Source: Sphaerotilus sp. (GTDB lineage: Bacteria > Pseudomonadota > Gammaproteobacteria > Burkholderiales > Burkholderiaceae_C). Taken from it: a stretch of DNA of 56,420 nt. The stretch lies in contig JAAFKB010000013.1 in the NCBI GenBank assembly GCA_013299055.1, positions 1 through 56,420 on the forward strand, given 5' to 3'. The stretch's first letter is position 1. The number at the start of each line of letters is the position of its first letter. The translations under genes and the position numbers were made by a program. Of the stretch, positions 27,601 to 36,600 are shown in pieces. The notes beneath the pieces were generated by a model, which did no database searches, was not told where the DNA came from, and saw only the letters and a list, made by a program, of their open reading frames with translations.

Positions 27601-29448
27601 ACCGGCACCGTCAACTTCCTCTCGGGCGAGACGAGCAAGGTCGTCACGCTCTACGCCGTGGCCGACACCACGATCGAGGGCGACGAGACCTTCAGCGTCC
27701 AGCTCTCCACACCCGTCGGGGCCACGCTGGGCACGGCCACGGCCACGGCCACGGGCCGTCTCGTCAACGACGACGTGCCGAGCCTGGGCATCGCCGCCAC
27801 CAGCGCCGACAAGCTCGAAGGCAACAGCGGCACGACCCCCTTCACCTTCACCGTCACGCGCAGCAGCGGTGCGGGCGCCTCCTCGGTCGGCTACGCGGTG
27901 GTCCATGGCTCGACCGCCGCCAGCGACTTCAGCGGCGCGACCTCGGGCACGGTGAGCTTCCTGGCCGGCGAGACCAGCAAGGTCATCACGCTGAACGTCC
28001 TGGGGGACACGGTGGGCGAGGGCAACGAGACCTTCAGCGTGGCCCTGTCGGCGCCAGTCAACGCCACGATCGGCACCGCGACGGCTGCTGGCGTGGTCCG
28101 CAACGACGACTCGGGAGGCGTGGGTGGCATCGAGAGTTCGGTGGCGCAAGTCTCCAGCATTGCCGTGCCCACCAGCGTGTCCGACAACATCGAGAACCTG
28201 GTGGACACGGTCAAGTGGGGCGGGGCCATCGGCACGGGCGCGCAGCTGACCTACAGCTTCTCCACGTCCGACTCGGTCTTCAGCTATGAAAACCCCACCC
28301 ACGATCCCCACACCGCGCTCAACGCCGAGCAGCAGGCCGCCGCGCGCCTCGCGATGAACGCGCTGTCGGCGATCTGCAACCTCACCTTCACCGAAGTGGC
28401 CGACACCGCCGTCGGTGCGGGCGACATCCGCTGGACCCTGTCGCTGAGCGAGACCCTGTCCACGGCCCACGCCTATTTCCCCTCGTCCGGTGCCTGGGGC
28501 GGCGACATCTGGTTCGGCCCGAGCGACTCCTACACCGTCCCGGTGGTAGGCGACTACAGCTACTACACCTTCATCCACGAGCTGGGCCATGCCGTCGGGC
28601 TGGACCACCCGCACGAGGGCTCGCCCGTGCCGATCGTCGGCGAGGACCAGCTCAAGTACAGCGTGATGAGCTACAAGGACCATGCCGGGGATGCCAACGA
28701 TGGCGTCGGCTCCTCGTACTTCCCGACCACGTTCATGCTCAACGACATCGCCGCGCTGCAGTACCTCTACGGCATCAACGGCACGACCAACCAGGGTGAC
28801 ACCGTCTACACCTGGACGACCGGCAGCGAGGTCTACGAGACGCTGTGGGACACCGGCGGCAACGACACCATCGACGCCAGCAGCCAGACCCTGAGCGTGA
28901 CGCTCAACCTCAACGGCGGTACCTGGTCCACCCTCGGCACCAGCTACTCCAACGAGCAGAGCCAGGTGCGGGACGGGCTGGGCATCGCCTTCGACGTGGT
29001 GAGCGGCGCGGTGGACAGCCGCATCGAGAACGCCATCGGCACTGCCCAGGCCGATACCCTCATCGGCAACGCCGTGGCCAACCGGCTGACGGGCGGGCTG
29101 GGTGCGGACACGCTGACCGGCGGCGCTGGCGCCGACGTGTTCCGCTTCGTGACCACGGCGCAGGGCGGCGACACGCTCACCGACTTCGCCAGCGGCACCG
29201 ACAAGATCCAGGTCGTCAGCGCCAACTTCGGGGCGCTGCCGGTGGGCACGCTGGCGGCGTCACGGTTCGTCTCGGGGTCGGCGCCGGCTGCGCTGGATGC
29301 CAACGCGGTGTTCCTCTACAACGCGACCACGGGCGTGCTGAGCTTCGACAGCAACGGCACCGGAGCCGGCGGCACGACCGTGGTGGCCACCCTGGCCAGC
29401 GGATTCCGGACCTTGACGGCTGGCGACCTCCAGGTGGTGGCGGCTTGA
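24661..29448 (+). CDS. Secreted Calx-beta repeat protein with serralysin-type M10 zinc protease domain
   Basis: A 1,595-residue protein starting at the ATG at 24661. After 19 residues come ten tandem Calx-beta domains of ~112 residues, each running from P[TS]xxI to LxNDDL and containing FTFTVTR and ExNExFxVxLS motifs. From about residue 1150 a serralysin-like protease follows. Its zinc motif HELGHAVGLDH begins at His1306, and a Met-turn SVMSY (Met1336) follows. The C-terminus has RTX nonapeptide-like GNAVANRLTGGLGADTL and an M10 C-terminal domain, the usual type I secretion signal. There is no Sec signal peptide. It is probably an extracellular adhesive protease; the ABC/MFP export genes are not in this window. 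Confidence 0.9.
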   Translation: MNLRPISASLRTLAATGVPPVLSIAATSATSASKSEGQSGTTAFTFTVTRDSGVGVSSASWTLVHGNTTDADFTGATSGEVVFAEGQTSQVITLQVIGDTAIELDGAFSVLLSGPEGATIGTASAAGTILNDDFGSISIAAVIGSRQEGQSGATAFTYAVSRTTDVGTASVNWALTHGSTTAADFTGTTSGTVTFAAGEMVKLITVNAVGDTLIEGNETFTVGLSGAVGAGLGTAVAAGTLLDDDLPTLTLTAASASKVEGTGAAGTTTPFTFTVTRSSDLGTSITSWSVVHGTTTAADFSGATSGVVAFASGETSKLITVNVLADSVIELTEAFSVRLSGARGARLGTAVAVNASVLNDDLPTVGIAATSTHHLEGNTGTTAHTFTVTRSSAVGASSVNWAVQHAGTSGTDFTGATSGTVSFLAGETSKVITLNAVGDTAIELDEAFNVVLSSPNGALLGTATAAGRLLTDDLPTVNIVAASASKTEGTSTTAATAFTFTVSRNTTLGTASVNYALVSGTATADDFSGATTGTVVFAAGESSKVVTLSVLADSEVELNETFSVVLSNPTNALLGTTTATGTITNDDLPTVGIAATSANKAEGNSGTTGFTFTVTRSSGVGTTSVNYAVTHGGTVAADFSGASSGTVSFLAGETSKVITLDVVADTAIELNENFNVVLSTPVGAKLGTATATGTIVNDDLPTVNIAATSANKAEGNSSTTPFTFTVTRTSNVGTAAVNWAVAHGGTVAADFSGATSGTVSFLAGETSKVITLAVVGETAIELNEAFSVVLSNPTNALLGTTTATGTITNDDLPTVGIAATSANKAEGNSGTTGFTFTVTRSSGVGTTSVDYAVTHGGTVAADFSGATSGTVSFLAGETSKVITLDVAGETTTELNENFSVVLSGPVGATLGTASATGTIVNDDLPTVDITATSADKVEGSTGGTTAFTFTVTRSSGVGTSSVGYALVHGTTTAADFSGTTTGTVNFLSGETSKVVTLYAVADTTIEGDETFSVQLSTPVGATLGTATATATGRLVNDDVPSLGIAATSADKLEGNSGTTPFTFTVTRSSGAGASSVGYAVVHGSTAASDFSGATSGTVSFLAGETSKVITLNVLGDTVGEGNETFSVALSAPVNATIGTATAAGVVRNDDSGGVGGIESSVAQVSSIAVPTSVSDNIENLVDTVKWGGAIGTGAQLTYSFSTSDSVFSYENPTHDPHTALNAEQQAAARLAMNALSAICNLTFTEVADTAVGAGDIRWTLSLSETLSTAHAYFPSSGAWGGDIWFGPSDSYTVPVVGDYSYYTFIHELGHAVGLDHPHEGSPVPIVGEDQLKYSVMSYKDHAGDANDGVGSSYFPTTFMLNDIAALQYLYGINGTTNQGDTVYTWTTGSEVYETLWDTGGNDTIDASSQTLSVTLNLNGGTWSTLGTSYSNEQSQVRDGLGIAFDVVSGAVDSRIENAIGTAQADTLIGNAVANRLTGGLGADTLTGGAGADVFRFVTTAQGGDTLTDFASGTDKIQVVSANFGALPVGTLAASRFVSGSAPAALDANAVFLYNATTGVLSFDSNGTGAGGTTVVATLASGFRTLTAGDLQVVAA
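24718..28113 (+). repeat. Ten tandem ~336-bp Calx-beta coding repeats
   Basis: The ten units encode domains of about 110-116 residues. Units 6 and 8, and the ends of units 5 and 7, are nearly identical at DNA level (for example the stretch from 26363 recurs at 27035). The outer units 1-3 and 10 are diverged. This pattern suggests gene conversion or recent duplication in steps of two units (5-6 to 7-8). Confidence 0.85.
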
Positions 29449-29449
29449 C

Positions 29450-29483
29450 GCGGCGCAGGCCGCCGCGCCGGTCCCGCCGGGAC
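29450..29483 (+). terminator. Possible terminator hairpins after the serralysin gene
   Basis: GCGGCG-caggc-CGCCGC (29450-29466) starts right after the stop codon, and a second hairpin GTCCC-gcc-GGGAC follows at 29471-29483. There is no T run, so this is at best a weak intrinsic terminator. Confidence 0.3.
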
Positions 29484-29521
29484 AATGGCGCGGTGTCCTG
29501 CTCCCGAAAGGCGGCTCCGCC

Positions 29522-29605
29522 GTGCCCAGTGCCGTCCACTTCACCGCGTCACCGTTCGACGCCCTGCTGCCCGAGGAGCGCCAGCAGGTGCAGCCGGATC
29601 AGTGA
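29522..29605 (+). pseudogene. Possible truncated N-terminus of a DUF294/cyclic-nucleotide-type signalling gene
   Basis: A 27-codon frame from GTG 29522 encodes VHFTASPFDALLPEERQQVQ and stops at 29603, overlapping the convergent actP end. The motif SPFDxLxPEERxxV resembles the extreme N-terminus of DUF294/CBS-domain putative nucleotidyltransferases, which often neighbour actP in Burkholderiales. If so, the rest of the gene has been deleted. Too short to be certain. Confidence 0.3.
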
Positions 29606-31413
29606 CCCGAAGCGCCGTCGGCGCCGAGGCCGGTTTCCGAGCGGACCTGCTGCGCGTCGAACGCGGCGCGCTCCTGTGTGGCCTGTGCGCTGCGGTCCAT
29701 CAGCGAGACGAGCCAGATGGTCACGAAGGCGAGGGTCATCGAGAACAGCGCAGGCGAGCTGTACGGGAACCAGGCCGAGCCCTTCGGGTTGCCGAGCGTG
29801 ACTTCCCACACCGACGGTGACACGACGGTCAGGCCAACCGAGGTGATCAGGCCGATGAAACCACCTGCCACTGCACCCTTGGTGGTGCAGTCCTTCCACA
29901 GCACGCTCATGAAGAGCACGGGGAAGTTGGCAGACGCCGCGATCGCGAAGGCCAGCGACACCATGAAGGCGATGTTCTCCTTCTCGAAGGCGATGCCCAG
30001 CGTCACGGCCAGCACACCCAGGCACAGCGTGGTGATGCGCGAGACCTTCAGCTCAGCCTTGCTGTCGGCCTTGCCCTTCTTGATCAGCGTAGCGTAGAGG
30101 TCATGCGACACCGCCGAGGCGCCCGACAGCGTCAGACCGGCCACCACCGCCAGGATCGTCGCGAAGGCCACGGCCGAGATGAAGCCGTAGAACACGTTGC
30201 CGCCAACCGCCTTGGCCACCAGCACCGCCGCCATGTTGGCCGTGCCCGCGCCGCCGTGGATGACGCCCTTGGCGACGTTGGCGTACTCGGGGTTGGTCAG
30301 CACCAGCGTGATCGCGCCGAAACCGATGATGAAGATCAGGATGTAGAAGTAGCCGATCCAGGTCGTGGCCCAGAACACCGACTTGCGGGCTTCCTTCGCG
30401 TCGGGGACGGTGAAGAAGCGCATGAGGATGTGCGGGAGACCGGCGGTGCCGAACATCAGCGCCATGCCGAAGCTGATCGCCGAGATCGGGTCCTTGATGA
30501 AGCCGCCAGGGCCCATCAGCGACAGGCCGATCTTCTCGGGGTTCATCGCCTCGGCCTTGGCCAGCGCAGCCGATGCAGCCGACGCGGCTTCCGGCGTCAT
30601 GGCCGCAGCCGCGGATGCCGCCGCCCCGGCCACGGCAGCGGCCTTGGCGTTCACGGCGATCGCGGTCTTGACGGCGACACCCTTGGCGAACAGCGCCTCC
30701 GGGCTGAAGCCGAACTGCGACAGCACCATGATGGCCATGAAGGTCACGCCCGACAGCAGCAGCACGGCCTTGATGATCTGCACCCAGGTGGTGGCCGTCA
30801 TGCCGCCGAACAGCACGTAGACCATCATCAGCGCGCCGACGATCACGACCGCCATCCAGTATTCGAGGCCGAACAGCAGCTTGATGAGCTGACCGGCGCC
30901 GACCATCTGGGCGATCAGGTAGAACGCCACCACGACCAGCGTGCCCGATGCGGCGAACGCGCGGATCGGACCCGGCTTGAAGCGGTAGCCGGCCACATCG
31001 GCGAAGGTGAACTTGCCGAGGTTGCGCAGCCGCTCGGCCATCAGGAAGGTGATGACGGGCCAGCCGACCAGGAAGCCGATCGAGAAGATCAGGCCGTCAT
31101 AGCCCGAGGCCATCACGGCGGCGGAAATGCCCAGGAAGGAAGCGGCCGACATGTAGTCACCCGCGATCGCCAGGCCATTCTGGAAGCCGGTGATGCCGCC
31201 ACCGCCGGTGTAGAAGTCGGCGGCCGACTTGGTCTTGGCGGCGGCCCACTTGGTGATGTAGAGCGTGCCGGCCACGAACACGGCGAACATGCCGATCGCG
31301 GTCCAGTTGGTCGATTGCTTGGCAGCCTGGCCGACATCGGCACCAGCGGCCAGTGCGGCGCCCGTGGCCAGCAGTCCGACCAGGGCCATCAGGGTCTTGA
31401 TCGTGCGGTTCAC
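29599..31413 (-). CDS. actP: Cation/acetate symporter ActP
   Basis: A 604-residue sodium:solute symporter with about 13-14 transmembrane helices after an N-terminal signal-like segment ([16 protein letters not shown]). Family motifs include [53 protein letters not shown] and [16 protein letters not shown]. It takes up acetate and other short monocarboxylates. It is longer than the ~550-residue E. coli protein because of an alanine-rich insertion of about 45 residues (about 30530-30690). It is coupled by a 4-base overlap to the DUF485 gene upstream, the standard yjcH-actP arrangement. Confidence 0.92.
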   Translation of the reverse strand: MNRTIKTLMALVGLLATGAALAAGADVGQAAKQSTNWTAIGMFAVFVAGTLYITKWAAAKTKSAADFYTGGGGITGFQNGLAIAGDYMSAASFLGISAAVMASGYDGLIFSIGFLVGWPVITFLMAERLRNLGKFTFADVAGYRFKPGPIRAFAASGTLVVVAFYLIAQMVGAGQLIKLLFGLEYWMAVVIVGALMMVYVLFGGMTATTWVQIIKAVLLLSGVTFMAIMVLSQFGFSPEALFAKGVAVKTAIAVNAKAAAVAGAAASAAAAMTPEAASAASAALAKAEAMNPEKIGLSLMGPGGFIKDPISAISFGMALMFGTAGLPHILMRFFTVPDAKEARKSVFWATTWIGYFYILIFIIGFGAITLVLTNPEYANVAKGVIHGGAGTANMAAVLVAKAVGGNVFYGFISAVAFATILAVVAGLTLSGASAVSHDLYATLIKKGKADSKAELKVSRITTLCLGVLAVTLGIAFEKENIAFMVSLAFAIAASANFPVLFMSVLWKDCTTKGAVAGGFIGLITSVGLTVVSPSVWEVTLGNPKGSAWFPYSSPALFSMTLAFVTIWLVSLMDRSAQATQERAAFDAQQVRSETGLGADGASGH

Positions 31414-31718
31414 TTGGCGGTCTCCTGCAGGATTTCGCGGGTCAGGCGGTCGAACTCGTCGTTCGCCCGGCGCACGTAGAGGCCCGTGATGAGGACGGTG
31501 AAGACGATCACGCCCATGCCGATGGGGATGCCGATCGTCGTCACGCCTGCGCCCATGGGCTGGGCCAGGAACTCCTTGTTGAACGCGATCAGCGCGATGT
31601 AGCCGTAGTACACGACCATCATCAGCAGCGTCAGCATCCAGCCGAAGCCGTTGCGCTTTTGTTTCAGTTCCGCGTACTTAGGGTTTGCCCTAATGCGGGA
31701 GATGACAGGATCTGCCAT
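31410..31718 (-). CDS. yjcH: DUF485 membrane protein (YjcH-like), ActP partner
   Basis: A 102-residue inner-membrane protein with two transmembrane helices (about residues 25-47 and 60-83). The N-terminal [20 protein letters not shown] is the DUF485 signature. AGGAG stands 6 bases before the ATG. It always accompanies ActP-type symporters and is presumed to aid their assembly or function. Confidence 0.88.
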   Translation of the reverse strand: MADPVISRIRANPKYAELKQKRNGFGWMLTLLMMVVYYGYIALIAFNKEFLAQPMGAGVTTIGIPIGMGVIVFTVLITGLYVRRANDEFDRLTREILQETAK

Positions 31719-32179
31719 TGGATTCTCCTATTTGATGCTGATAACCAGAGCTGAATCACATAATTCAATATTCAGTTTAGGAGTCCAGTCTGACCAAACC
31801 CTGACCTGAGATTAATCGGGTATCTGACGTGAAACTTGCGGAAATGCGCGGGGCTTGTCCTGGGCCAAATTCAGCGTAGTGCACGGACAGGCACGGACAG
31901 GCGCATGGTGCGTGCGCGGTAAATAGTCCGGCGCACTGACGGGCATCTGACGCACGGATATTGCAAGTGAAATGGTCGGGAAATGCTTGCGCAGTGCGGG
32001 TCTGTCGTGCGTGACGGATGCACGATTCCTGCCGCTGTCACCCCTGGATCGGAGGTGTTCACCCCCGCGTCAGTGGGGGGATTTGGACTATAAATCACGG
32101 TCGCATGCGACGACATAATGATCCGGATCGCCATATTCCAAGCGGCGATACCGGGCGACAACACCTGATAAGGTTCCCG
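31719..32179. promoter_or_regulatory. Divergent 461-bp intergenic region between actP operon and RTX-like gene
   Basis: No gene is apparent here. The first 100 bases (31730-31830) are AT-rich and should contain the actP-operon promoter. A 10-base direct tandem repeat GCACGGACAG stands at 31881-31900. Nearer the RTX-like gene there are a TATAAA at 32089-32094 (possible -10 without a clear -35), a 12-bp perfect palindrome GTCGCATGCGAC at 32100-32111, and AAGG at 32170-32173 as ribosome-binding site. Regulators are not identifiable. Confidence 0.45.
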
Positions 32180-33685
32180 ATGATTACCCGACCCCTCATC
32201 ACCGCGTCCGCCGCGACACTGCCAGTCGCCAAGAAAATCACTGGTACCACTGTGGCGGACACGCTGCTGGGCACGGCGGGCGCCGACGAGATATTCGGCC
32301 TGTCTGCCAATGACGTGCTTTCCGGCGGTGACGGCGACGACACGCTCTGGGGCGGCGCCGGGGCCGATACCCTGGGCGGCGGCGCCGGAAATGACCTGCT
32401 GATCGGCGAGGGCAGCGACGATGTGCTCGACGGCGGCGACGGCAGCGATACCTACCGCGTCACCGGCAATGGCAGCGCCGGCTTCCATGGCTACGACACC
32501 TACGCCGACAGCGGCGCCAGCACCGGCGGCGTCGACCGCATCGTGGCGCTGGGCACCGGCGACGTGGACATCGGCCTGAAGGGCAACTTCGGCACGGCCA
32601 GCGGCATCGAGGCCATCGACGCCACCGGCGCGACCGGCCGGGTGCGGCTGGTGGGCGACAACACGGCGCAGACGCTGGACTTCCGGGGCGTCACGCTGAC
32701 CGGCACCAACCTGGTGATCGACGCCGCCAACGGCAACGACACGGTCTTCGGCGGCGCCGGCAGCGACACCTTGCTCAGCGGGTTCGGCCAGGACCTGGCG
32801 GACGGCGCGGACGGCGGCGACACCTACCGCGTCTCCGGCAACCTCGCCGCCGGCTTCCAGGACTGGGACACCTACCGCGACAGTGGCACCACCGGCACGG
32901 ACCAGCTCGTGGTGGTGGGCACGGCCACCGACGCGGTCGACATCGGCGTGAAGGGCTGGGACGCCACGGGCATCGAGCAGATCGACGCCACGGGCACGAC
33001 CGGCGTGGTGCGGCTGCTCGGCAGCCACGATGCCAACGTGCTCGACCTGCGCACGACCACGGTGCTGGGCAGCAACCTCGTCATCGACGGCAACTACGGC
33101 GACGACACTCTGTATGGCAGTGCGGGCGCGGACACCCTCGTCGGCAGCTACGGCCATGACCGCGTGGACGGCGGCGGCGGCGGGGACACCTACCGCATCA
33201 GCGGCAACGAAGCGGGTGGCTGGGGAGTGTTCCAGGGTTACGACACCTACCAGGACACCGGCACTGCGGGCACCGACCGGATCGTGGTCACGGGGGGGAC
33301 GCTGGCGGTGGACATCGGGGTGAAGGGCTGGAGCGCCACGGGCATCGAGCAGATCGACGCCAGCGGCACGACGGGGGTGGTGCGGGTGCTGGACACGGGG
33401 GATGCGAACCTGCTGGACTTCCGCACGACGACGCTGACGGGCAGCAATCTGGTGATCGACGCGAACTACGGCGACGACACGGTGTACGGCAGCGCGGCGG
33501 CCGATGGTGCGGGTGCTGGACACGGGGGATGCGAACCTGCTGGACTTCCGCACGACGACGCTGACGGGCAGCAATCTGGTGATCGACGCGAACTACGGCG
33601 ACGACACGGTGTACGGCAGCGCGGCGGCCGACACGATCGTCGCGGGCAGCGGCAACGACCGGCTGGACGGCGGCGCAGGCGGTGA
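32180..33685 (+). CDS. RTX-like repeat protein, N-terminal part (out of frame with the rest)
   Basis: From ATG 32180 the frame encodes 501 residues. The N-terminus (about residues 20-80) has RTX/hemolysin-type calcium-binding nonapeptides such as GGDGDDTLWGGAGADTL. Then units of ~122 residues begin, each opening DTYRVTGN, with DTYxDSG, VDIG, IExIDATG, VRL, TLDFRG and NLVID motifs and ending in an RTX-like GNDTVYGSAGADT. Two full units and most of a third are in frame. At 33505 a 127-base duplication shifts the frame; the remaining 60 codons are a wrong-frame translation. The intact progenitor would continue into the frame ending at 37766 (about 1,819 residues in total). No signal peptide is seen. 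Confidence 0.7.
   Translation: MITRPLITASAATLPVAKKITGTTVADTLLGTAGADEIFGLSANDVLSGGDGDDTLWGGAGADTLGGGAGNDLLIGEGSDDVLDGGDGSDTYRVTGNGSAGFHGYDTYADSGASTGGVDRIVALGTGDVDIGLKGNFGTASGIEAIDATGATGRVRLVGDNTAQTLDFRGVTLTGTNLVIDAANGNDTVFGGAGSDTLLSGFGQDLADGADGGDTYRVSGNLAAGFQDWDTYRDSGTTGTDQLVVVGTATDAVDIGVKGWDATGIEQIDATGTTGVVRLLGSHDANVLDLRTTTVLGSNLVIDGNYGDDTLYGSAGADTLVGSYGHDRVDGGGGGDTYRISGNEAGGWGVFQGYDTYQDTGTAGTDRIVVTGGTLAVDIGVKGWSATGIEQIDASGTTGVVRVLDTGDANLLDFRTTTLTGSNLVIDANYGDDTVYGSAAADGAGAGHGGCEPAGLPHDDADGQQSGDRRELRRRHGVRQRGGRHDRRGQRQRPAGRRRRR
33378..33631 (+). repeat. 127-bp tandem direct duplication causing the frameshift
   Basis: The sequence TGGTGCGGGTGCTGGACACG and what follows occurs at 33378 and again at 33505, an offset of 127 bases. 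Because 127 is not a multiple of three, it breaks the reading frame of the repeat gene. Removing one copy restores a single frame from 32180 to 37766. Confidence 0.85.
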
Positions 33686-36600
33686 CACCTACCGCGTCAC
33701 CGGCAACGAAGCCGGCGGCTGGAGCAGCTTCCACAGCTTCGACACCTACGCCGACACGGGCGCGAGCGCCAGCGGCGTGGACAGGATCGTCGCGCTGGGC
33801 ACGGGCAACGTGGACATCGGCCTGCTGGGCAGCTTCGGGGCGTCCAGCGGCATCGAAGCGGTGGACGGGACCGGCGCGACCGGCACGGTGCGGCTCTACG
33901 GCGACGGCAGCCACTCGACGCTGGACTTCCGGGGCGTCACGATCACCGGCAGCAATGTCGTGATCGACAGCAACCATGGCAACGACACCGTCTTCGGCAC
34001 GGCGGGTGCCGACACGTTCCTGACCAGCTTCGGCGATGACGTGCTGGACGGCGCGGGCGGCGGGGACACCTTCCGGGTCTCGGGCAACTCGACGACGGGG
34101 TTCCAGGGCTATGAGGTCTACAAGGACACGGGCACGGCGGGGACCGACCGGATCGTGGTGACGGGCGGGGCGGCGGGCAACCTGGCGGTGGACATCGGAG
34201 TCAAGGGCTGGAGCGCCACGGGCATCGAGCAGATCGACACGACCGGGACGACGGGCGCGGTGCGGCTGCTGGGGACGAACGGGGCGGAGCTGTTCGACCT
34301 GAGGACGACGACGGTCACGGGGACGAACGTGGTGATCGACGCGGGCTGGGGCAACGACACGGTGTACGGCAGCGCAGGCGCGGACACGATCGCCAACAGC
34401 CAGGGCGATGACGTGCTGGACGGCGCGGGCGGCGGGGACACCTTCCGGGTCTCTGGCAACACGACCACCGACTTCCAGGGTTACGACACCTACCAGGACA
34501 CCGGCACTGCGGGCACCGACCGGATCGTGGTCACGGGCGGGACGCTGGCAGTGGACATCGGGGTGAAGGGCTGGAGCGCCACGGGCATCGAGCAGATCGA
34601 CGCCAGCGGCACGACGGGGATGGTGCGGGTGCTGGACACGGGGGATGCGAACCTGCTGGACTTCCGCACGACGACGCTGACGGGCAGCAATCTGGTGATC
34701 GACGCGAACTACGGCGACGACACGGTGTACGGCAGCGCGGCGGCCGACACGATCGTCGCGGGCAGCGGCAACGACCGGCTGGACGGCGGCGCAGGCGGTG
34801 ACACCTACCGCGTCACCGGCAACGAAGCCGGCGGCTGGAGCAGCTTCCACAGCTTCGACACCTACGCCGACACGGGCGCGAGCGCCAGCGGCGTGGACAG
34901 GATCGTCGCGCTGGGCACGGGCAACGTGGACATCGGCCTGCTGGGCAGCTTCGGGGCGTCCAGCGGCATCGAAGCGGTGGACGGGACCGGCGCGACCGGC
35001 ACGGTGCGGCTCTACGGCGACGGCAGCCACTCGACGCTGGACTTCCGGGGCGTCACGATCACCGGCAGCAATGTCGTGATCGACAGCAACCATGGCAACG
35101 ACACCGTCTTCGGCACGGCGGGTGCCGACACGTTCCTGACCAGCTTCGGCGATGACGTGCTGGACGGCGCGGGCGGCGGGGACACCTTCCGGGTCTCGGG
35201 CAACTCGACGACGGGGTTCCAGGGCTATGAGGTCTACAAGGACACGGGCACGGCGGGGACCGACCGGATCGTGGTGACGGGCGGGGCGGCGGGCAACCTG
35301 GCGGTGGACATCGGAGTCAAGGGCTGGAGCGCCACGGGCATCGAGCAGATCGACACGACCGGGACGACGGGCGCGGTGCGGCTGCTGGGGACGAACGGGG
35401 CGGAGCTGTTCGACCTGAGGACGACGACGGTCACGGGGACGAACGTGGTGATCGACGCGGGCTGGGGCAACGACACGGTGTACGGCAGCGCAGGCGCGGA
35501 CACGATCGCCAACAGCCAGGGCGATGACGTGCTGGACGGCGCGGGCGGCGGGGACACCTTCCGGGTCTCTGGCAACACGACCACCGACTTCCAGGGTTAC
35601 GACACCTACCAGGACACCGGCACTGCGGGCACCGACCGCATCGTCGCCAGCGGCAGCGGGGACGTGGACATCGGCCTCAAGGGCCATTTCAGCCTCGCCA
35701 GCGGCATCGAGCAGATCGACGCGACCGGGGTGTCGGGCACCGTGCGCCTGCTGGGCGAGAACTCGTCCCAGACGCTGGACTTCCGCGGTGTCACCCTGCT
35801 GGGCACCCGGCTGCTCATCGACGCCGGCAGCGGCAACGATGTGGTCTACGGCAGCGCCGGTGCGGACACGCTGGTGGCCAACAGCGGTGACGACACGCTC
35901 GACGGTGGCGGTGGCGGCGACATCTTCCGCGTCACCGGCAACACCACCGCTGGCTTCCTCGGCCGTGATACCTACCGCGACACTGGCGCCAGCACCGACG
36001 GTGTCGATACCGTGCTGGCCCTGGGCACTGGCAACGTCGACATCGGCGTGCAGGACTGGCAGGCCACGGGCATCGACGTCATCGACGGCCGCGGTGCCAC
36101 CGGCACCGTGCGCATCTGGGCCAACGACAGCGCCAACCTGCTGGACTTCAGTGCCGCCACCTTGCTGGGCGGCAACATCCTGGTCGATGGCGCCTTTGGC
36201 AACGACACGCTCAAGGGCAGCGCCGGCGATGACCTGCTCTACGGCGCCTTCGATGCCGACCTGCTCGACGGCCAGAACGGCAGCGACACCTACCGTGTCA
36301 CCGGCAACCGCGCGGCCGGCTGGGGCAGCTTCAACGGTTTCGACACCTACGCCGACAGCGGCACGGCGGGCACCGACCGCATCGCCGCCGTCGGCGCTGG
36401 TGATGTGGACATCGGCGTGGCGGGTTGGCGCAACACCGGCATCGAGGTGGTGGACGCCACCGGTGCGGCTGGCGCCGTGCGCCTGCTGGGCCAGGACTCG
36501 GCCGACGTGATGGACTTCCGCGCGACTGTGCTGGTCGGTGCCAACCTGGTCATCGACGGCGCCTCCGGCAACGACACGCTCACGGGCAGTGCCGGTGCGG

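Noticed and set aside
24718-28113. Tandem repeats considered as a CRISPR array or satellite DNA
   Set aside because: The period is ~336 bp, in frame, and encodes Calx-beta domains; there are no spacer-like unique segments.
24592-28683. Very long minus-strand open frame (over 1,300 codons) opposite the Calx-beta gene
   Set aside because: Low-complexity Arg/Gly/His/Ala translation with no family resemblance. It is the mirror of a GC-rich repetitive coding strand.
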